Assembly: GCA_900544885.1 (NCBI GenBank)
Contig: UQWU01000004.1
Location: 1 to 63,191, forward strand
From: an uncultured Phascolarctobacterium sp.
Lineage (GTDB): Bacteria; Bacillota; Negativicutes; Acidaminococcales; Acidaminococcaceae
Reading direction: 5' to 3'
DNA: 63,191 bases
In this document: positions 60,312-63,191 of the stretch, one piece after another
Numbering within the stretch: position 1 is the first letter of the stretch
Layout: each line of letters starts with the position of its first letter
Made by a program: the position numbers and the translations under genes
Notes under the pieces: generated by a model
Database searches by the model: none
What the model saw: the letters and a program-made list of their open reading frames with translations, nothing else
What the model was told of the DNA's origin: nothing

Positions 60312-62475
60312 GGAACACCTCGTCATCCTGTTGCAAACGCTCAGCTAAAAGACTGTAACGTTTACGTGTCTTATCGTTGCTGACAGCAGTATAAACAGCA
60401 TTTTTACTACCTACAACCATAACTTGCTCCTTAGCACGTGTTACAGCTGTATAAAGCAAATTACGTTGCAGCATAATATAATGACTGCGTACCATCAGCA
60501 AAATAACACAGGGATATTCACTACCCTGAGATTTATGCACGCTCATAGCATAAGCAAGTTGCAATTCCTCTGCTTCGGCCTTGCTATAGGTCACAAAATC
60601 ACCTTCAGGACGATCAGGGAACATTACCGTTAAGGTTGCACCCTCAATACTTTTAACACGTCCTAAATCGCCATTAAATACATTTTTTTCATAATTATTG
60701 CGAATCTGCATAACTTTATCACCGACACGCAATACATTATTAGGGATATTAAATTCTTTTTTCATCGGTGAGGGAGGATTAATATATTGCTGCAATAATT
60801 TATTTAAATTCTGTACACCGCAGGGATTTTTATGCATTGGCGACAATACCTGCACTTTCCTCCAATCACCATCCATGGTCATTTCGCCATAGGTACGGGC
60901 TACAAATTCGGCCGCAGCATTTTCATCAGCAAATTCTATTAGCGAAAAATCACTATTTTCACCTTCAATAAAATCCGGCATCTGCCCGCGGTTGATTTTA
61001 TGTGCATTCACAACAATAGGGCTGACCTCTGCCTGGCGGAAAACATTTTCCAAACGTACCACAGGCATTTTTCCTGAGCGGATAATATCTTGTAAAACAC
61101 TACCTGCTCCGACGGACGGCAACTGATCCACATCACCGACAAAAATTAAGCGACAGCCACCAGGAACAGCCTTAAGCAAATGATACGTAAGATTAATATC
61201 CAGCATAGAAGCCTCATCAACGATAATAGCCTCTGCATCCAGCGGATCTTCGTCATCCTTACCAAAACATAAACCGTCACCTGTCGGTTGATATTCTAAC
61301 AGACGATGAACTGTTAGTGCAGGATGTCCTGCCGATTCGGCTAAGCGACGTGCCGCACGCCCAGTCGGTGCTGCTAAAAGAATACGACAGCCAGCTTTTT
61401 CTAAAACGTTTAAGATACCCTTAACAACAGTAGTTTTACCAGTACCGGGCCCACCTGTCAGCACAAAGACACCATGCTGTAAGCTGGCATAAACAGCTTC
61501 ACGTTGCTTGTCAGCTAAAACAATCCCTGCATTACGTTCCCATTCAGCAATAACCTTATCTGCATCCACACGTTTAAGCGTACCTGCCTGGTCTCTTAAA
61601 TATACTAAACGCTGTGCAGTCTGTACTTCCGCCTGATAAAGATATTCGGGATAAATGAAACGTGTTCCGCTCACCTCTTCAATACGCAGTAAATCCTTTT
61701 CAATTAATTCAGAGCAAACATTCTGCACCTGCATAGTATCTAACATTAAAACACGTGCCGTTTCCTTAACTAGCAGCGCCTCCGGCACACAAGTATGCCC
61801 AGCATTAGAAGCACTTGTCAAAGCATAGCTTAAACCTGCACGCAGACGCTCTTCACTATCAGGTGCAATTCCCATAGCCATAGCAATACGATCAGCAGTC
61901 TTAAACCCGATACCTGTAATATCACGTGCCAAGCAATAAGGATTTTCCTTGATTCGTGTTAAAGCAGTATTGCCATACTTAGCCTGCATACGTGCCGCAT
62001 AACCGCCACTGACACCATGAGATTCCAAAAACAACATCAGCTCACGCAAGCCTGACAGCTCACGATAACCTTCGATAATTGCAGTAGCCTTTTTCGGTCC
62101 TATCCCTTTAATCTCTGTCAATCTCTCCGGATACATATCCAGCATATTTAAAGTATCAGCACCGAAATGCTCCACAATCAATTTCGCTGTTGCCGCCCCC
62201 ATGCCTTTTATCGCACCACTAGCTAAAAAGCGTTCAATGCCTGCCACAGATGTGGGCTGAATTGTAGTTAATACTTTCGCATCAAATTGCTTACCGAAAC
62301 GAGGATGCTCAATCCAATTACCGTCCACAGAAACATTTTCGCCTAAATACGGCGCAGGGCCATGATAAACCAGGCAAAAATGACCAAAGCTTTTATTTTC
62401 TGCCCGCAGTACGCAAAACATCTTATCATCACTTTGAAAAACAACATCATTTATTACTGCTTCGAGCCTTTCCAT
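60304..62475 (-). CDS. recD2: RecD2-type ATP-dependent DNA helicase
   Basis: A 723-residue SF1B helicase (5'-3'). The N-terminal OB-like and helix-hairpin-helix parts (GIERFLASGAIKGMGAATAK, LTEIKGIGPKKATAIIEGY, ITGIGFKTADRIA) are followed by Walker A LTGGPGTGKTTVVKG, Walker B IVDEASMLD, and the C-terminal AYAMSVHKSQGSEYPCV and YTAVTRAKEQV motifs. It works without RecBC in DNA repair. Its 5' region is AT-rich with a TATAAT at about 62565. It heads the recD2-comF-carrier unit. Confidence 0.95.
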   Translation of the reverse strand: MERLEAVINDVVFQSDDKMFCVLRAENKSFGHFCLVYHGPAPYLGENVSVDGNWIEHPRFGKQFDAKVLTTIQPTSVAGIERFLASGAIKGMGAATAKLIVEHFGADTLNMLDMYPERLTEIKGIGPKKATAIIEGYRELSGLRELMLFLESHGVSGGYAARMQAKYGNTALTRIKENPYCLARDITGIGFKTADRIAMAMGIAPDSEERLRAGLSYALTSASNAGHTCVPEALLVKETARVLMLDTMQVQNVCSELIEKDLLRIEEVSGTRFIYPEYLYQAEVQTAQRLVYLRDQAGTLKRVDADKVIAEWERNAGIVLADKQREAVYASLQHGVFVLTGGPGTGKTTVVKGILNVLEKAGCRILLAAPTGRAARRLAESAGHPALTVHRLLEYQPTGDGLCFGKDDEDPLDAEAIIVDEASMLDINLTYHLLKAVPGGCRLIFVGDVDQLPSVGAGSVLQDIIRSGKMPVVRLENVFRQAEVSPIVVNAHKINRGQMPDFIEGENSDFSLIEFADENAAAEFVARTYGEMTMDGDWRKVQVLSPMHKNPCGVQNLNKLLQQYINPPSPMKKEFNIPNNVLRVGDKVMQIRNNYEKNVFNGDLGRVKSIEGATLTVMFPDRPEGDFVTYSKAEAEELQLAYAMSVHKSQGSEYPCVILLMVRSHYIMLQRNLLYTAVTRAKEQVMVVGSKNAVYTAVSNDKTRKRYSLLAERLQQDDEVFHG

Positions 62476-62644
62476 CTGTCCACCACCAACTAAGAATTTT
62501 CTCTGTTTATATAATTATCTTCAACGATAAGAAAACAAACGTTTTGTATAATATATATTATAGCACAAGAAAAGCATTTACACAGCTAAAAAAATTAAGA
62601 AATTAAGAAAATAATCTTCGTCACATTCATGCAAAAAGAATAAA

Positions 62645-62670
62645 GAGCAGACAACTTACGTCATCTGCTC
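62645..62670 (-). terminator. Terminator after the IS30-family element
   Basis: GAGCAGA/TCTGCTC stem with an inner AC/GT pair; on the minus strand it is followed by TTTATTCTTTTT. It lies between the IS end and recD2. Confidence 0.7.
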
Positions 62671-62699
62671 CTAAAATCTTCTTACAAAATTTTCTTAAT

Positions 62700-62736
62700 C
62701 CTAAATTGCAATAAGAAATTGCACACTTTTTAAAAA
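62700..62736 (-). mobile_element. Probable right end of the IS30-family insertion
   Basis: Between the transposase stop and the terminator, ATTGCAATAAGAAATTGCAC contains ATTGCA twice and looks like a terminal repeat of an IS30 element. The other end is outside the window. Confidence 0.4.
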
Positions 62737-63191
62737 TCAAGTTGCATAAATCTTATCAAGCTCATTCTCGAATAGATCATCAGGTGATTTGTATCCGAGT
62801 ATTTTCCTGGGTAACAAATTACACCAATCTGCTGTCAACAGAATATCATCAGAAGTATATTTGCCTATTCTCTTTCCTTTAGGAATAAATCTTCTTAAAA
62901 GACCATTGTGACGTTCGTTAGAACCTCTTTCCCATGAACTGTAAGGGTGGGCAAAGTATACTTTTGTCTTTGTGTTATCTTCAAGCTTTGCGAGTTCAGC
63001 AAATTCACTACCGTTATCACTTGTTATAGTTTTGAATATCTGGCTAAACTTATCGCCATAGTAATTTTTCAAGTATTCCATAGCTTTACTAACGGAAGAT
63101 GTTGTTTTTCCTTCGATTTTAATGGCTATGTACTTGCGTGTAAGACGTTCTACAAGAGTTAATATAACGTTATCACTCTTGCTTTTACTGC
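62737..63191 (-). CDS. IS30-family transposase (partial, C-terminal part)
   Basis: The open frame continues from the window edge (SKSDNVILTLVERLTRKYIA...) to a stop at 62737-62739, about 151 residues. The DDE core is visible: ITSDNGSEFAEL (second Asp) and SSWERGSNERHNGLLRRFIP (Glu), with the IS30-typical FAHPYSSWERG; the first Asp must lie just outside. The frame is intact within the window. A candidate terminal inverted repeat, CCTAAATTGCAATAAGAAAT, lies just past the stop at about 62700-62719. Confidence 0.9.
   Translation of the reverse strand, partial: SKSKSDNVILTLVERLTRKYIAIKIEGKTTSSVSKAMEYLKNYYGDKFSQIFKTITSDNGSEFAELAKLEDNTKTKVYFAHPYSSWERGSNERHNGLLRRFIPKGKRIGKYTSDDILLTADWCNLLPRKILGYKSPDDLFENELDKIYAT

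Overview
The window reads as chromosomal DNA of a diderm Firmicute (Negativicutes), most likely from the Acidaminococcaceae/Phascolarctobacterium area. This is inference from gene content: an IspH–ribosomal protein S1 fusion, phosphatidylserine synthase plus decarboxylase, an RND efflux pump, moderate AT richness and a Clostridia-like housekeeping order. No rRNA or species marker is present. Nearly all genes lie on the minus strand; the main exception is the TetR/RND efflux module at 8.4-13.4 kb.

Layout. 0-7 kb: start of a probable IS607/MerR-type gene at the edge, an MsbA-like ABC exporter, a class III Fic enzyme followed by an unannotated ~39-aa membrane peptide, rarA, an orphan TctC-type binding protein with a sialidase-like BNR protein, and an IS3-type transposase remnant. 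7-14.4 kb: a hypothetical protein, then tetR and an RND adaptor/pump pair with a clear promoter and candidate operator, then almost 1 kb of gene-poor, repeat-rich DNA with a possible 41-aa sORF. 14.4-21.7 kb: nfnAB, then the run mtnP-mtnA-ahcY-aldolase-mtaD, which looks like a methylthioadenosine/5'-deoxyadenosine/SAH salvage pathway ending in an aldolase cleavage (DHAP-shunt type). 21.9-30 kb: phospholipid synthesis (psd-pssA) with a GT2 glycosyltransferase, a WecB/TagA transferase, a CitA/DcuS-type two-component system overlapping prfC, and tRNA-Pro.

30.4-45.7 kb is a dense housekeeping block: pheB-hom-thrB, plsY, der, cobO, a DUF512 radical SAM protein, fni, ispH-rpsA, plsC, cmk, a BaiN/YhiN flavoprotein, rluB, scpB, scpA and a site-2 protease. 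It joins isoprenoid, phospholipid, translation and chromosome-segregation functions, with many overlaps of a few bases. 45.8-50.2 kb: an enoyl-CoA hydratase, carbonic anhydrase, tRNA-Asn, an ISL3-type transposase remnant with a palindromic end element, a tRNA-Asp/Gly/Trp cluster, bioY and dinB.

50.2-58.4 kb is a defence island: a complete type I restriction-modification locus (hsdM-rhuM-hsdS-hsdR), the N-terminal stub of a second DNA methyltransferase, and a gene split by an apparent one-base frameshift. The hsdS linker carries three copies of a 4-residue repeat resembling the TAEL repeats known to set recognition-site spacing in EcoR124. 58.5-63.2 kb holds an SLC13/ArsB-type carrier, comF, recD2 and an IS30-family transposase running off the window. 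Strongest leads: the SAM-byproduct salvage operon, the hsdS repeat/palindrome, the fic-membrane peptide pair, and the structured repeat element at 13.44-13.78 kb.
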